A stretch of DNA of 64,000 nt from Phycisphaeraceae bacterium (GTDB lineage Bacteria > Planctomycetota > Phycisphaerae > Phycisphaerales > UBA1924), in assembly GCA_021297895.1 (NCBI GenBank), contig JAJTHN010000019.1, forward strand, positions 117,363 to 181,362, written 5' to 3'. A program made the position numbers and the translations under genes. Positions 43,855-53,188 of this stretch are shown here, piece by piece. How positions within the stretch are numbered: position 1 is the first letter of the stretch; each line of letters begins with the position of its first letter. The notes beneath the pieces are model-generated. The model did no database searches, was not told where the DNA came from, and saw only the letters and a list, made by a program, of their open reading frames with translations.

Positions 43855-44967
43855 TCAATGGCCCGGGGGGGACGATTCCGCGGGCTGGTTCTTCGACGGA
43901 ATCAGCGCGGAAGCGATGACTGCCAGCGTGAGCATGCCGAGCACCACCGCCAGAGAGATCTGCGTGTCGATCTTGATGCCCTTGAGCGGGGCCGTGGCCG
44001 TGCCCAGGCCGAGCTGCTCGGCGTACGGCAGCATGTAGAGATGGGGGGGCGTTGAGAGCAGAAGCAGCTTCACGCCGACGAAGCTGAGGATGATGATGAG
44101 CGCGGGCTTGAGGTAGCGGAACTTGCGGATGAGAGCGGCCAGCGCGAAGTACAGAGCGCGAAGGCCGAGGATGGCGAAGATGTTGCTGGTAAAGACGATG
44201 AAGGGGTCCGCGGTGATGGCGAAGATGGCTGGGATTGAGTCAACGGCGAAGATGACGTCGGTGAACTCGACCATGATCAGGGCGAGCATCAGGGGTGTCA
44301 TGTGACGGATGCCGTTGATCTTGGTGAAGAAGTGCTGGCCGTCGAACTTGTCGGTGGTCGGGTAGAGGCGCTTGGCGATCCGCAGAACGGGGTTCTTTGC
44401 GGGCTCAACCTCCGACTCGATAAGGGCCATCTTGAGGGCGGTAAAGACGAGGAAGCCGCCGAAGAGGATGAGGATCCAGTCGAATCGGGCGACGAGCGCC
44501 GCACCGAGGAAGATCATGATGCCGCGCATGATCAGCGCGCCGAGAATGCCCCAGAAGAGCACGCGATGCTGGTACATGGGGGGTATCGAGAAGTAGGTGA
44601 AGAGGAGCGCGATGACGAAGACGTTGTCCATCGAGAGAGACTTCTCGACGACGTAGCCCGTGAGGTACTGCTTGACGGCGACGAGGCCGCCGACGGTCTC
44701 GGTTGCGCCGGCCTGGCCGAGGACCGGGACATTCTTGCCCAGATCGAGCCAGTGATTCTCGTAGGCGAAGTAGACAAAGACCGAGAAGAGCAGGGCGCAG
44801 GCGACCCAGACGACCGACCAGGACATCGCCTCCTTGAGCGAGACGACGTGGGCTTCCTTGTGGAAGACGCCGAGGTCGAGCGCGAGGAAAAAGATCACCA
44901 GCAGAAGAAACCCGCCGTAGGCGTAGATCTTGGCGTCGTAGGCGAGCAGGAGTGTGGCGAGGTCCAT
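43855..44967 (-). CDS. TerC/Alx-family membrane protein
   Basis: A 370-residue protein with about nine membrane helices. It contains the TerC-family motifs EKSLSMDNVFVIALLF and EFTDVIFAVDSIPAIFAIT with the paired acidic residues. The family includes Alx and TerC, and is linked to manganese export, tellurite resistance and secreted metalloprotein loading. No yybP-ykoY (manganese) riboswitch could be recognised in the 141-bp upstream region. AGGA precedes the ATG at 44967. It stands between the glycosyltransferases and a LuxR-type regulator. Confidence 0.88.
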   Translation of the reverse strand: MDLATLLLAYDAKIYAYGGFLLLVIFFLALDLGVFHKEAHVVSLKEAMSWSVVWVACALLFSVFVYFAYENHWLDLGKNVPVLGQAGATETVGGLVAVKQYLTGYVVEKSLSMDNVFVIALLFTYFSIPPMYQHRVLFWGILGALIMRGIMIFLGAALVARFDWILILFGGFLVFTALKMALIESEVEPAKNPVLRIAKRLYPTTDKFDGQHFFTKINGIRHMTPLMLALIMVEFTDVIFAVDSIPAIFAITADPFIVFTSNIFAILGLRALYFALAALIRKFRYLKPALIIILSFVGVKLLLLSTPPHLYMLPYAEQLGLGTATAPLKGIKIDTQISLAVVLGMLTLAVIASALIPSKNQPAESSPPGH

Positions 44968-45108
44968 GGGGATCCTGTTGTGGGGACAGAAAGAACGTCA
45001 GACTTTCCCGGGCGTTCGCCCGAGTTGTCCTGGGCGCGAACAATGAGTCCGCTCTGCGGGCCCGGACCGCCCCGGGCTTGCTCCGTTGGGAGCGTAGGAG
45101 TGGTGAGT

Positions 45109-45957
45109 ATGGTGTTTCAGGGTGAGTCAGACGTGATGGCGGTGCGAGTCGGGCGGCTGATCGCCGCCGCGGCGGAGCGATCGGACGTGCGCCAGCGGAT
45201 CATGGCCGCGGTTGAGATGTTGTGCGCCGACCTGAACTCATCGGTAGGGGCGGTGGTGGTGATGGTCGCCAAACCGGGTGAGATGCCCCGAATCGCGGAG
45301 GTCGTGGAGGGTGGCCAGTGGCCCGAGGGTGCGAGGGACTCCTACTTGGCCTATCTCCAGGACGAGCACGGCGGCGATCCGTTCTACGCCGCGATGACCG
45401 AACGCTTCGGCATATTGGCGAGTGCGGGGGATTTGCCGATCGCGTTTGCGCGGCGGGATCTGGTGGGCGATTCGAACTGGTACGGCTCTCGGCACTACAA
45501 CAAGTATCGCGGACCTGCGGGAATGGATGACTGCATCTACACGACCGCTATCGGCGACGCCGAGGGGCAGTTCATCGGAGGAAGTCTTCATCGGCGAACG
45601 GGCATGCCGCCGTTTACGCCGACGGATGTTCGGGTCGCATCGCTGGTGTTCGCCTCGATCCGGCCGTGGGCTCTTGCGCTTGTCCGGGGCCAGCCGCGCG
45701 TTGTCGCGATTCTCGCATCACTCTCACCCAGCAAGCGAAAGGTGCTTCTGGAACTCTCCGGGGGCCGCAGCATCAAGCAGATCGCCGACCGCGTCGGCTT
45801 GAGCACCCAGACGGTGCGAACGTACACCAAGAGCATTTACTCGGCGATGAACGTTCGCACGCGCGGTGAGCTGCAGGCGATGTGCAATCGCGAGGGCCTG
45901 GCGGCGATGGTGTCCAAGGACTCGGGCACGTCGTACGCAGAGCGGGTGACGAAATGA
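45109..45957 (+). CDS. LuxR-type transcriptional regulator
   Basis: The 282-residue protein has an N-terminal sensory region of about 200 residues (possibly GAF-like, with G-M-D-D-C-I-Y-T-T-A-I-G-D) and a C-terminal LuxR/GerE helix-turn-helix: LSPSKRKVLLELSGGRSIKQIADRVGLSTQTVRTYTKSIY. Ligand and target are unknown. It lacks a phospho-receiver domain. ATG 45109 with TAGGAG eight bases upstream is the chosen start. It is divergent from the TerC-family gene. Confidence 0.82.
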   Translation: MVFQGESDVMAVRVGRLIAAAAERSDVRQRIMAAVEMLCADLNSSVGAVVVMVAKPGEMPRIAEVVEGGQWPEGARDSYLAYLQDEHGGDPFYAAMTERFGILASAGDLPIAFARRDLVGDSNWYGSRHYNKYRGPAGMDDCIYTTAIGDAEGQFIGGSLHRRTGMPPFTPTDVRVASLVFASIRPWALALVRGQPRVVAILASLSPSKRKVLLELSGGRSIKQIADRVGLSTQTVRTYTKSIYSAMNVRTRGELQAMCNREGLAAMVSKDSGTSYAERVTK

Positions 45958-45958
45958 A

Positions 45959-45985
45959 AGCGACCCGCTTGGGGCGCGGGTCGCT
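45959..45985. terminator. Weak terminator between convergent genes
   Basis: The AGCGACCCGC / GCGGGTCGCT stem with a 7-base loop lies immediately after the LuxR-type gene, which converges with the next gene. Neither side has a clear T-run. Confidence 0.45.
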
Positions 45986-46040
45986 GAAGGGGCATGAATG
46001 TGTCCTGTCGACCGGCCTCTAGCGGGCAGGAGCGAACGCG

Positions 46041-48275
46041 TCAGTTCTTGGCCGGATCAGGATTGATGATCATGGGCACGGCGGAGATGTTGGGCAGGTT
46101 GAGGGCGCCGATAAGTGCGGCGACGGCGGTTGCCTGCTGATCCGAGCCGGTATTGGCCAGCGTGCGGAGCTTGCTGATCTGACGCTCGGTGAGCCGGTTG
46201 CCGAAGCGCTTGGCGCTATCGGTCACGCGATTCATGAGCGGGATCATGTCGGCGGGCTGGGCCGCGAGGGCGGCGTCCATCAGCGCCTGCTGCACGCGAG
46301 CGTCGTTGATGAGGCTGAGCACGTCGGCCGTGCGGAGACGGACCGAGCCGGAGGCGGTGTTCAGCGATGCGACCAGAGGCATGGCCGCGTCCATGACGTT
46401 GAAGACGGTGCCGGAGGAGATCGCCAGATCGCGAAGTGCGGCCAGGGCACGGGTCTGGTAGATCGCCGCGTCGTCACCGGCGATCGTCCCGCCGGAGACA
46501 TCATCGACGAGCGTGCGGACGGCCTCGGCGATTTGGGCGGGCTCGGCGCCCTCGCGGACCAGCCGCGTGAGGCGGTCACCCTTGAACTTCAGTGAGAGTT
46601 CCGGCTCGGCCTGCGAGGACACGATCGCGACCAGCGGCGTCGCGGAGGTCTTCGGGCGGGCGCGGAGGTCGGCGGCGAGGGCCGCGGACGCGTCGCCGCT
46701 GAGGGCCGTGATGACCAGTTCGATCGTCGGGGCGGCGGCGATGTCGGACTCGATGTCGGTCATCGAGCGTGCAACGGGCAGGACGTTGAAGCCGGCGGTA
46801 CGGAGGTTCGCGGCCAGCGAGTTGCCGCGCTCAAGGTCCGAGGAAAGAACGACGGCGGTGCGTGCACCGGGGTTGGTCGCGGCAGAAGCGAGGATCGGGA
46901 CGACGCGCTCGGAGCCGTCGAACGACTCGGTGGGCTGAGCGCCGGCCATGACCAGCGCGGCGTCGAACTGCACGCGGCGATTGGGGTAGCGCAGGGCTTC
47001 GACGAGGGGGCGGCGGGTGCCGATGCCCGTGGCCAGGCCGCGGGCGCCGGTTGTGCGCTGCAGGGCCTCGATCGCGCGGCGGGCCAGCAGCGTGTCGCGG
47101 CGGTCAAGCCCGCGTGCCAGAACGCGCTGGGAGACCGCGGGGCCAGCGGCGACGGCGTAGAACATCGCGTCGCGGCGTGAAGCGGGGTACGCGGGGTTCG
47201 TGTAGCCCTCGGGCGTCTGGGCCTCGCGAAGGAGGTTCGCCGCGACCCACAGTGACACCGCGTCGAGGTTCTGAGCGTCGAGCGTGAGCGAGCGCTCGGA
47301 CAGGCGCATCGCCACCGCTTCGTTGAAGAGCTTGGTGTCGATCGATGTCATCACCAGGCCGATCTGCGGATTGAAGTCCCACAGCAACTGGCGGTCCTCG
47401 CCCGGGAACATGACCAGCCCGTCGTCCTCGCGCAGGTAGCGCTCGGCGAGCAGGCGGTGAAGCTCCGCCGCATCGATGTCGGTGCGGACCTTGCCGTCGA
47501 GCTTGACGATCGCACGCTCCGCGGCGGCGCGAACCTTGTCGACGCTCGTCGTGGCGCGGACCTCATAGAGGAACGGCAGGCTCGTGGAACTCGGGATCTC
47601 GCTCAGCGCGGAGATGATGACTTCCTGGAAGCCGGGCTCGATCTTCAGCAACGCGGCCTGAAGCGGGGCGAGGGACTGACGGCCCATGTCGACGAGGATC
47701 TGGAAGGCCTCGGCCCGCAGAGCGGGGTTCTGGCGGTCGATCAGGGCCTTGAGCAACTGCGGCGTGGCGTACTCGCCGGCCTCGGCGAGGCGCTCGCGCG
47801 CGACCAGACGCTGGCGGGCCGTGCCCAGGAGCATCTGAATGCTGCCGGCGATCTCGTCGGCGTTGCGGGCCTGCTCGAGCTTGCCACGCTCGTACGCGCG
47901 GAGGAGCAGGGAGGAGACGTTCTCGATTTCGCCGACGCGGCTGCCGCGGCTGGCGGCTTCCTCGAAGCGGGCCAGTTCGCCGGAGCGCTCGATGAGTTCG
48001 ACGAGGCCACCCTTGCCCGAGAGGGGCATGGCCGTGGCGGCGTCGGCCTTGCCGAAGGGCGCAGCGAGCCGATCCAGCAACGCTTGCGCGTTGGACTGGG
48101 CCAGGTCATAGCGAGCGATGCGGACATAGTGGATGTAGTCGCGAAGCAGATCGTCGGGCTTCGTCTCGTCCGCGGCCAGCGCGGGGCTGGCGACGATCGA
48201 GCCCGCCAACGCGGCGACGGAGAGCAGTCGAAGGGCGGAAGCGAGGGCTGAATGGCTGCGGATCCCTGTCGGCAC
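46041..48275 (-). CDS. Exported HEAT-repeat protein with pseudo-receiver domain
   Basis: The 744-residue protein has a signal peptide (to about residue 35, PALAADE). Long alpha-helical regions follow that look like HEAT repeats (ATPQLLKALIDRQNPALRAEAFQILVDMG; VEALRYPNRRVQFDAALVMAGA). Near residues 455-580 a segment reads TAVVLSSDLERGNSLAANLRTAGFNVL...LVITALSGDASAALAADLRARP...LVAIVSSQAEPE, which follows the beta-alpha pattern of a response-regulator receiver. The phospho-acceptor Asp appears to be Thr/Ala. The start is GTG at 48275 with AAGGAG upstream. Function is unknown. Confidence 0.7.
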   Translation of the reverse strand: MPTGIRSHSALASALRLLSVAALAGSIVASPALAADETKPDDLLRDYIHYVRIARYDLAQSNAQALLDRLAAPFGKADAATAMPLSGKGGLVELIERSGELARFEEAASRGSRVGEIENVSSLLLRAYERGKLEQARNADEIAGSIQMLLGTARQRLVARERLAEAGEYATPQLLKALIDRQNPALRAEAFQILVDMGRQSLAPLQAALLKIEPGFQEVIISALSEIPSSTSLPFLYEVRATTSVDKVRAAAERAIVKLDGKVRTDIDAAELHRLLAERYLREDDGLVMFPGEDRQLLWDFNPQIGLVMTSIDTKLFNEAVAMRLSERSLTLDAQNLDAVSLWVAANLLREAQTPEGYTNPAYPASRRDAMFYAVAAGPAVSQRVLARGLDRRDTLLARRAIEALQRTTGARGLATGIGTRRPLVEALRYPNRRVQFDAALVMAGAQPTESFDGSERVVPILASAATNPGARTAVVLSSDLERGNSLAANLRTAGFNVLPVARSMTDIESDIAAAPTIELVITALSGDASAALAADLRARPKTSATPLVAIVSSQAEPELSLKFKGDRLTRLVREGAEPAQIAEAVRTLVDDVSGGTIAGDDAAIYQTRALAALRDLAISSGTVFNVMDAAMPLVASLNTASGSVRLRTADVLSLINDARVQQALMDAALAAQPADMIPLMNRVTDSAKRFGNRLTERQISKLRTLANTGSDQQATAVAALIGALNLPNISAVPMIINPDPAKN

Positions 48276-48765
48276 GCGAGGCTCCTTGCTGGCGTTGGTG
48301 GTCGGCGTGAAAGTGGTGCGACATCGGGGCTCGACGCGAGCCTGAGACGCCGCATCATGGGCGGAAGGCCGCCCTGAGAGAGGGAAGGTATCCGTTCAGG
48401 CAACGGGCTGTCAAACGAGCCTGATTTTTCGCCGACCGGACGGAACCCTGACGAGGTTTCGTGGATGGCGAGCAGCCGGCCGTCCGCACAGTGTGTGCGG
48501 CGGCGCGGATGAGCGACCGACGGCGGTGAGTCTTGGCGGCTCGCCCGAGTTCGGACGGGCGAGATGGCGAGAACTGCGCGGCCGAAGATCCGGTAACGCA
48601 GAACTTGCACAAACAAGCGGGTATCGCCGTTAAGAGCGCCCCAGATTCCGCCGATGACCAAAGGCGACGGCGCTGTGTTGGTCGTCGCCATGGCGATTGC
48701 CGTGGAGATGAACTGCGCCGGCCCGCAGGGATGTGAGGCCGCTCTTTGGACAAGGACGCACGCGT
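48276..48765. other. 490-bp divergent intergenic region
   Basis: This lies between the exported HEAT protein and the HTH-receiver gene. It must carry promoters for both. No gene or clear binding site was seen. Confidence 0.5.
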
Positions 48766-49344
48766 ATGCCCATCGAGAAAGATGTACTGACGACGGGTGA
48801 AGTGGCAAAGATCTGCAACGTCGCACCTCGGACGGTCAGCAAGTGGTTCGATTCGGGTCAGCTCAAGGGCTATCGCATTCCGGGGTCCAAGGACCGCCGA
48901 ATCCCGATGTCGCATCTGATCAAGTTCATGAAGGCTCACGGCATCCCGATGGACGGCGTGATGACCGGTCGTCCCCGTGTGCTGGTGGTGGATGACGAGA
49001 AGGATGTGACGGAGCTCCTGAGCAAGCACCTTCCCGACGCGGCGAACTACGACGTTCGAATCGCGGCCAACGGGTTCCAGGCGGGCATCGAGTGTGAACG
49101 GTTCAAGCCGCATGTGCTGCTGCTGGATGTGCATCTGGCCGAGGGCGATGCGCGGGATCTGGCGCGGAGTCTGCGCGGCGAGGATGAACTGCAGTTGACG
49201 CGCGTCGTGGCGATGAGCGGCAAACTCACCGACACGCAACTGGCGAGCCTGCGGTCGCAGGGATTCGACGAGTGCCTGAAGAAGCCGTTCTCCATTCGCC
49301 AGGTGGTCGAGGCGATCGAGAAGTGCATGGCGATCGTGCACTGA
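48766..49344 (+). CDS. HTH-receiver regulator (excisionase-like HTH plus REC)
   Basis: The 192-residue regulator begins with a MerR/excisionase-type helix-turn-helix (LTTGEVAKICNVAPRTVSKWFDSGQLKGYRIPGSKDRRI, residues 8-46) and ends in a complete receiver domain (70-190). The latter has acidic D76/D77, phospho-acceptor D121 in VLLLDVHL, S151 and K173 in LKKPF. This N-terminal HTH, C-terminal REC order is the reverse of most response regulators and is common in planctomycetes. No histidine kinase is adjacent. Confidence 0.88.
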   Translation: MPIEKDVLTTGEVAKICNVAPRTVSKWFDSGQLKGYRIPGSKDRRIPMSHLIKFMKAHGIPMDGVMTGRPRVLVVDDEKDVTELLSKHLPDAANYDVRIAANGFQAGIECERFKPHVLLLDVHLAEGDARDLARSLRGEDELQLTRVVAMSGKLTDTQLASLRSQGFDECLKKPFSIRQVVEAIEKCMAIVH

Positions 49345-49364
49345 CACGCGGGTGACCAACGAGA

Positions 49365-49388
49365 AAGCCCCGGCGATGGCCGGGGCTT
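49365..49388 (+). terminator. Terminator after HTH-receiver gene
   Basis: A perfect 10-bp stem (AAGCCCCGGC / GCCGGGGCTT) with a 4-base loop is followed by GGGTTTGGG. The stem is strong but the T-run is poor. Confidence 0.7.
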
Positions 49389-49429
49389 GGGTTTGGGACT
49401 TGCGATCGACAGTGCTGACGCTCATCGCA

Positions 49430-52400
49430 TCACGGACAGCCCTCGAAGAACGACACGAAGAAGCGCGTGAAGTCGCCGTTGTCGACGACGCCGTCGGCCG
49501 GGACGTCGCCGTCGGTGTTGGCGATATCGGCGAGCCAGACCATAGGCGAATTCACGGGCGAGAAGAAGGCGATAAAGAAGAGCGAAAAGTCTCCGTTGTC
49601 GATCACACCATCGGAGCCCGGACCGGCGTCGGTGTCGGCGATGTCCGCGGGGTTGCACGGCGGAACAGGGTTGACCTGAACCTTCACCCACGCGAGGTGC
49701 CGAGACGTCTGCACGTCGAGCGTCTGGTTGCCGTCGGGCGTGGTGAACGTCAGCGCGATCTGTGCAATCGGTGCTTCGCTGCCATGATCGCTGCCCGCGG
49801 TGAGGTTCGGGGAGGCGAAGACCGGGCCGAACTGCTGGAGGTCACCGGGCGCGGCGGGCTGGTTGTTGAAGACGTCGCCTCTGGCGACGGCAAGGTGGTA
49901 AGTGCCGCGGGGAAGGGAGATGGAGAACTCGGCACGATCATCGAGTACGGCCACATCGTCGTTGCCCGCGAAGGGAACGGGGTTGAACTGCTCGTCATAG
50001 AGCCACATATCCACATCCTGGGTGGGGGCGGGCGACTGCGCGGAGATGGTGACCTGGCCGGCCCGCAGAGGCGTCGGGAGCGAGAAGTCCTGGGATGCTG
50101 ACGAGAACACGGTGAGGGTGTACGCCGCGCCGTCGAGTTCGGGCGCGACGGGCGTGACCCGAACGTCGACAAAGACCGGGGAGGTCGGGCCGTGGGTGTA
50201 GAAGACCGTGGGATCCTCAAAAGCGGACGTGATGCCCGTCCGGATCTGCGTCGTCGCGGCGACGGCGGCGTTGGGGTCGATCACGCCGTTGGCCTGAGAG
50301 AGACCGAGCAGTTCGACGCGGATGGCGGGCGCGCCGGGATCGCTCGCCGTGAAGTACTCGGAGAAGTCGATCGTGTGAACCTTCAGGCCATCATGCGGCG
50401 GGATGACGAGTCGGAAGTGATCCGGGCTGAGGTTCGAGAACGTGCCGACGACGCTGCGGAACGTGCCGGGCAGAGGGATGCTCGGACCCGGGGCGGTGTC
50501 GTTGGCGGTGTCCGGGCCTTCGGAGAGTTGCGGATAGTGAATGCCGACCGAGCAGTCAAGCGTGCGGAAGTATGTGAAGTCGTCGGGAGTCGCGGTGGGG
50601 TCGAGGTTGGTGATGGTGACGGAGTCGAGGGTGGTGATGCCCTGGGCGTTGATGTCGGTCTGCACGGTGGCGACCATGTTCTGATAGGGGGCAGGGAGTG
50701 GGCCGCTCCGGTCGATGACGATGCCGCGGAATCTCCAGAAGGAGAAGGTGGGATTGCAGAGCCCGGGTTGAGCGGACAGCGTGAGCGTGCTTCCCGGGGA
50801 AAGAACGGGCGGGATCGGGCTCATGAGGAAGCGGTCGGCGTCCGAGTTCTGCGGAATTCGGAGCTCGCCGGAGCGAAGGCTCGCTGAACTGCCCCCGAAC
50901 GTGCCATCGAGCCAATAAAAACTCGCCACGCTGTGCATCAGGTAATCGTTGCCCTCGAGAGCGAATCCATAGACCGCAGGAATTCCGATCACAGAACCCT
51001 GGATAGCCATCGTCCCATCGCGCACGGAGATCACCACCGGCCTCAAGCCCGAACTCACAATAACTGAGCTGCCGCCAAGCGCGATATTGGAGAGGCCACT
51101 GCCGCCCGGATCCGGAATGGCAATCGAATGAAGCCGTTGCCAGCGACCACTGCGGAACTCAAAGAGTGAGACGGAGAGAGAAACGGAGCGACCGCCACCA
51201 ATGACGATCCGGTTCTGTCGAATCACTCCCTGCCACGCATTGGATTCTGCAGGCAAGTCCAGCGTAGCAACAACGGGCCAATTTGCCCCTTGCTGCTCCC
51301 GGACTTCAGCCTGGCGGTCCAAAGGTAGTGTCGAGTCGCCCTGAACGATGAGCATGCGACCTGCGTCCACCGAAACGCTCCATCGCGTCTCGGTTGTGCC
51401 CGTGGGTCGGTCTTGAACAAAGGACGGGAAAAATCTCCCGTCTACGTCGCGTGAAAAAACCGTAAGTCGAGCCGTAGACGAAAACAGATCCGAGGCGATG
51501 ACGACGATGTTGGTGCCATCGAAGTCCAGCGCGCGAATGCGGGTCGTCCCAAGAGCGATGATCTGGCCGGGAACCGCGCTGGCAACACCACCGATGACAT
51601 CGTGAATGAGTAGACGATTCTCTTCGCGGCCCTCGGACGCGATGAGCACTCTCGATACAGCCAGAAGTGTGCTACCTCGAATCAATGCGCCCGCATAACC
51701 GCTCCCAAAGGGCACAAACCCACCCTGGTAGGGCTGGAGGATCGAAGTCAGGCTCCACTGAGAGTCCTGGCCAAGAGTGAAGAGGCCGATCTGCTGCCCG
51801 GTCCCTGAGCCGTTAATCTGACGGCCGGATGCAAGGATCGCGGCCGTGTCACCACTCCGGGAGAGGCCGAATACATCCGCTTGACTGTTGAATCCCTCTG
51901 TGATTGCCGGGTCCGTTGTCGCAAGCGGCGTGGATTGGCTGCAGCCCAACACGACGTTCCATGTCAGCGACTCTACCTTGCCGCACGCGCTCGTAAGCTC
52001 GAGAGTAAACTGCCCCTCGGCGTCAACTATCCTCGGAACGTAGATTCGCGGCAGACCCTGGCTCGTGACCCTAAGAGTCGCCTGAGTTGTGGTGCCAATA
52101 AAGTAGAAGGGTACATTCCATGGTACGGTTGCGCTGCCGTCGTAAAACACCCGGCCGTTGTGAATGAAGCGAAGGCGAGTCGGATCGGCTTGCGACCCCA
52201 CTCGAGCCGGATCGAGAAAGAGCTCCTGTCCAGGAACCGCGAAGACACTTTTCTGCTTCAGCGTCGTGTTGGGCGCAACTGATGCGGGCACGTCGCAGCA
52301 CCCCGGCACCTCAAAGAGCCGAACGGAGATATCATCCGCGTATCCGTCGTTGTTGGTGCCGCTCGATCGTTGACAGTAAACGCCGATGCGAATGGTACGA

Positions 52401-52924
52401 GTGCCCGGCGGCAAGCCGATGCCGGCGCTTGATCGCTGAAGGAGTTGGGTTACGTTTCCGCGCTGTGCCGCTGTGACCGGGCCGAGCTGTGAGTTGGTGA
52501 TGACGGCACCGGACGCGTTGAGGAATTCGAAGACGACATAGGCATTGTCGGCCTGAGCCTCGAACCCGCCAAGTCTGGCTTCAAATGACGCCGTGACACA
52601 CCCACTGTCGATCTGAGCGGCCCACGACCAAACGCCAATGTCCTGCCTTCCGACGCTCGACGCGGCCGCGCCGCCCCAGAAGACATTCGTCGGCGGCGCA
52701 GAGGTTCGAACCGAAAACTGGCCCTGCACGTTCGTCCATCCCGTCAAGCCGTTGTTGGCCGACGGGTTGATGACCAGATTGTCCGTCGGCAGCGTGCCCT
52801 GAGCCAACGCGACAGACGGGGCGAGGATCGCCGGCGCGATGGTGAGGGCCAGGAGCGCAGCGATGGCGCGCGAGGCCGAGAGGGCGGCGGTGCGGGCGAT
52901 GAGCGAACAGAAGCGGATCGGCAT
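49430..52924 (-). CDS. Large secreted protein with GC-type dockerin-like C-terminus
   Basis: A 1164-residue secreted protein. The signal peptide ends near residue 42 (SVALAQG). The N-terminal part (about 45-210) resembles a carbohydrate-binding-like beta-sandwich with ITNSQLGPV. The large middle region is beta-rich without a recognised catalytic domain. The C-terminal 70 residues have two calcium-loop repeats (DIADTDAGPGSDGVIDNGDF, DIANTDGDVPADGVVDNGDF) and end in E-G-C-P. This is the planctomycete 'GC-type' dockerin-like anchor. GGGGAG precedes the ATG at 52924. Confidence 0.78.
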   Translation of the reverse strand: MPIRFCSLIARTAALSASRAIAALLALTIAPAILAPSVALAQGTLPTDNLVINPSANNGLTGWTNVQGQFSVRTSAPPTNVFWGGAAASSVGRQDIGVWSWAAQIDSGCVTASFEARLGGFEAQADNAYVVFEFLNASGAVITNSQLGPVTAAQRGNVTQLLQRSSAGIGLPPGTRTIRIGVYCQRSSGTNNDGYADDISVRLFEVPGCCDVPASVAPNTTLKQKSVFAVPGQELFLDPARVGSQADPTRLRFIHNGRVFYDGSATVPWNVPFYFIGTTTQATLRVTSQGLPRIYVPRIVDAEGQFTLELTSACGKVESLTWNVVLGCSQSTPLATTDPAITEGFNSQADVFGLSRSGDTAAILASGRQINGSGTGQQIGLFTLGQDSQWSLTSILQPYQGGFVPFGSGYAGALIRGSTLLAVSRVLIASEGREENRLLIHDVIGGVASAVPGQIIALGTTRIRALDFDGTNIVVIASDLFSSTARLTVFSRDVDGRFFPSFVQDRPTGTTETRWSVSVDAGRMLIVQGDSTLPLDRQAEVREQQGANWPVVATLDLPAESNAWQGVIRQNRIVIGGGRSVSLSVSLFEFRSGRWQRLHSIAIPDPGGSGLSNIALGGSSVIVSSGLRPVVISVRDGTMAIQGSVIGIPAVYGFALEGNDYLMHSVASFYWLDGTFGGSSASLRSGELRIPQNSDADRFLMSPIPPVLSPGSTLTLSAQPGLCNPTFSFWRFRGIVIDRSGPLPAPYQNMVATVQTDINAQGITTLDSVTITNLDPTATPDDFTYFRTLDCSVGIHYPQLSEGPDTANDTAPGPSIPLPGTFRSVVGTFSNLSPDHFRLVIPPHDGLKVHTIDFSEYFTASDPGAPAIRVELLGLSQANGVIDPNAAVAATTQIRTGITSAFEDPTVFYTHGPTSPVFVDVRVTPVAPELDGAAYTLTVFSSASQDFSLPTPLRAGQVTISAQSPAPTQDVDMWLYDEQFNPVPFAGNDDVAVLDDRAEFSISLPRGTYHLAVARGDVFNNQPAAPGDLQQFGPVFASPNLTAGSDHGSEAPIAQIALTFTTPDGNQTLDVQTSRHLAWVKVQVNPVPPCNPADIADTDAGPGSDGVIDNGDFSLFFIAFFSPVNSPMVWLADIANTDGDVPADGVVDNGDFTRFFVSFFEGCP

Positions 52925-52991
52925 GGATGACTCCCCGGGGTTAAGCGAACGGCAGAATCGGGAAGTGTGGCGCGCTAGCTCTGTTTGTCAA

Positions 52992-53009
52992 TATCCCAAA
53001 ATTGGGATA
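52992..53009. promoter_or_regulatory. 18-bp operator-like palindrome
   Basis: TATCCCAA-AA-TTGGGATA is a perfect 8-bp inverted repeat with a 2-base centre, AT-rich against a GC-rich background. It is about 70 bases upstream of the 1164-residue secreted protein, in its promoter region. Confidence 0.5.
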
Positions 53010-53188
53010 GGAGCGGGTGAATTTGGGTTGGCGGTGGGGGGCTGGGGAACTTGCGCGGCTCGGGTCGTTGCCCCGGTGCGTATGCAAAGCCGCCCGCATC
53101 GGGGGCGATGCGGGCGGGCGGGCGATGCGGGCGGGGAGGCGCTTGTTGTGGGACCGTTGATCAATCGGGGCAGGGGCGGTCCTGAGGA

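Noticed and set aside
44968..45108. Manganese (yybP-ykoY) riboswitch before the TerC/Alx gene
   Set aside because: Only a short CGGGCGTTCGCCCG hairpin is seen; the conserved GGGGAG core is absent.
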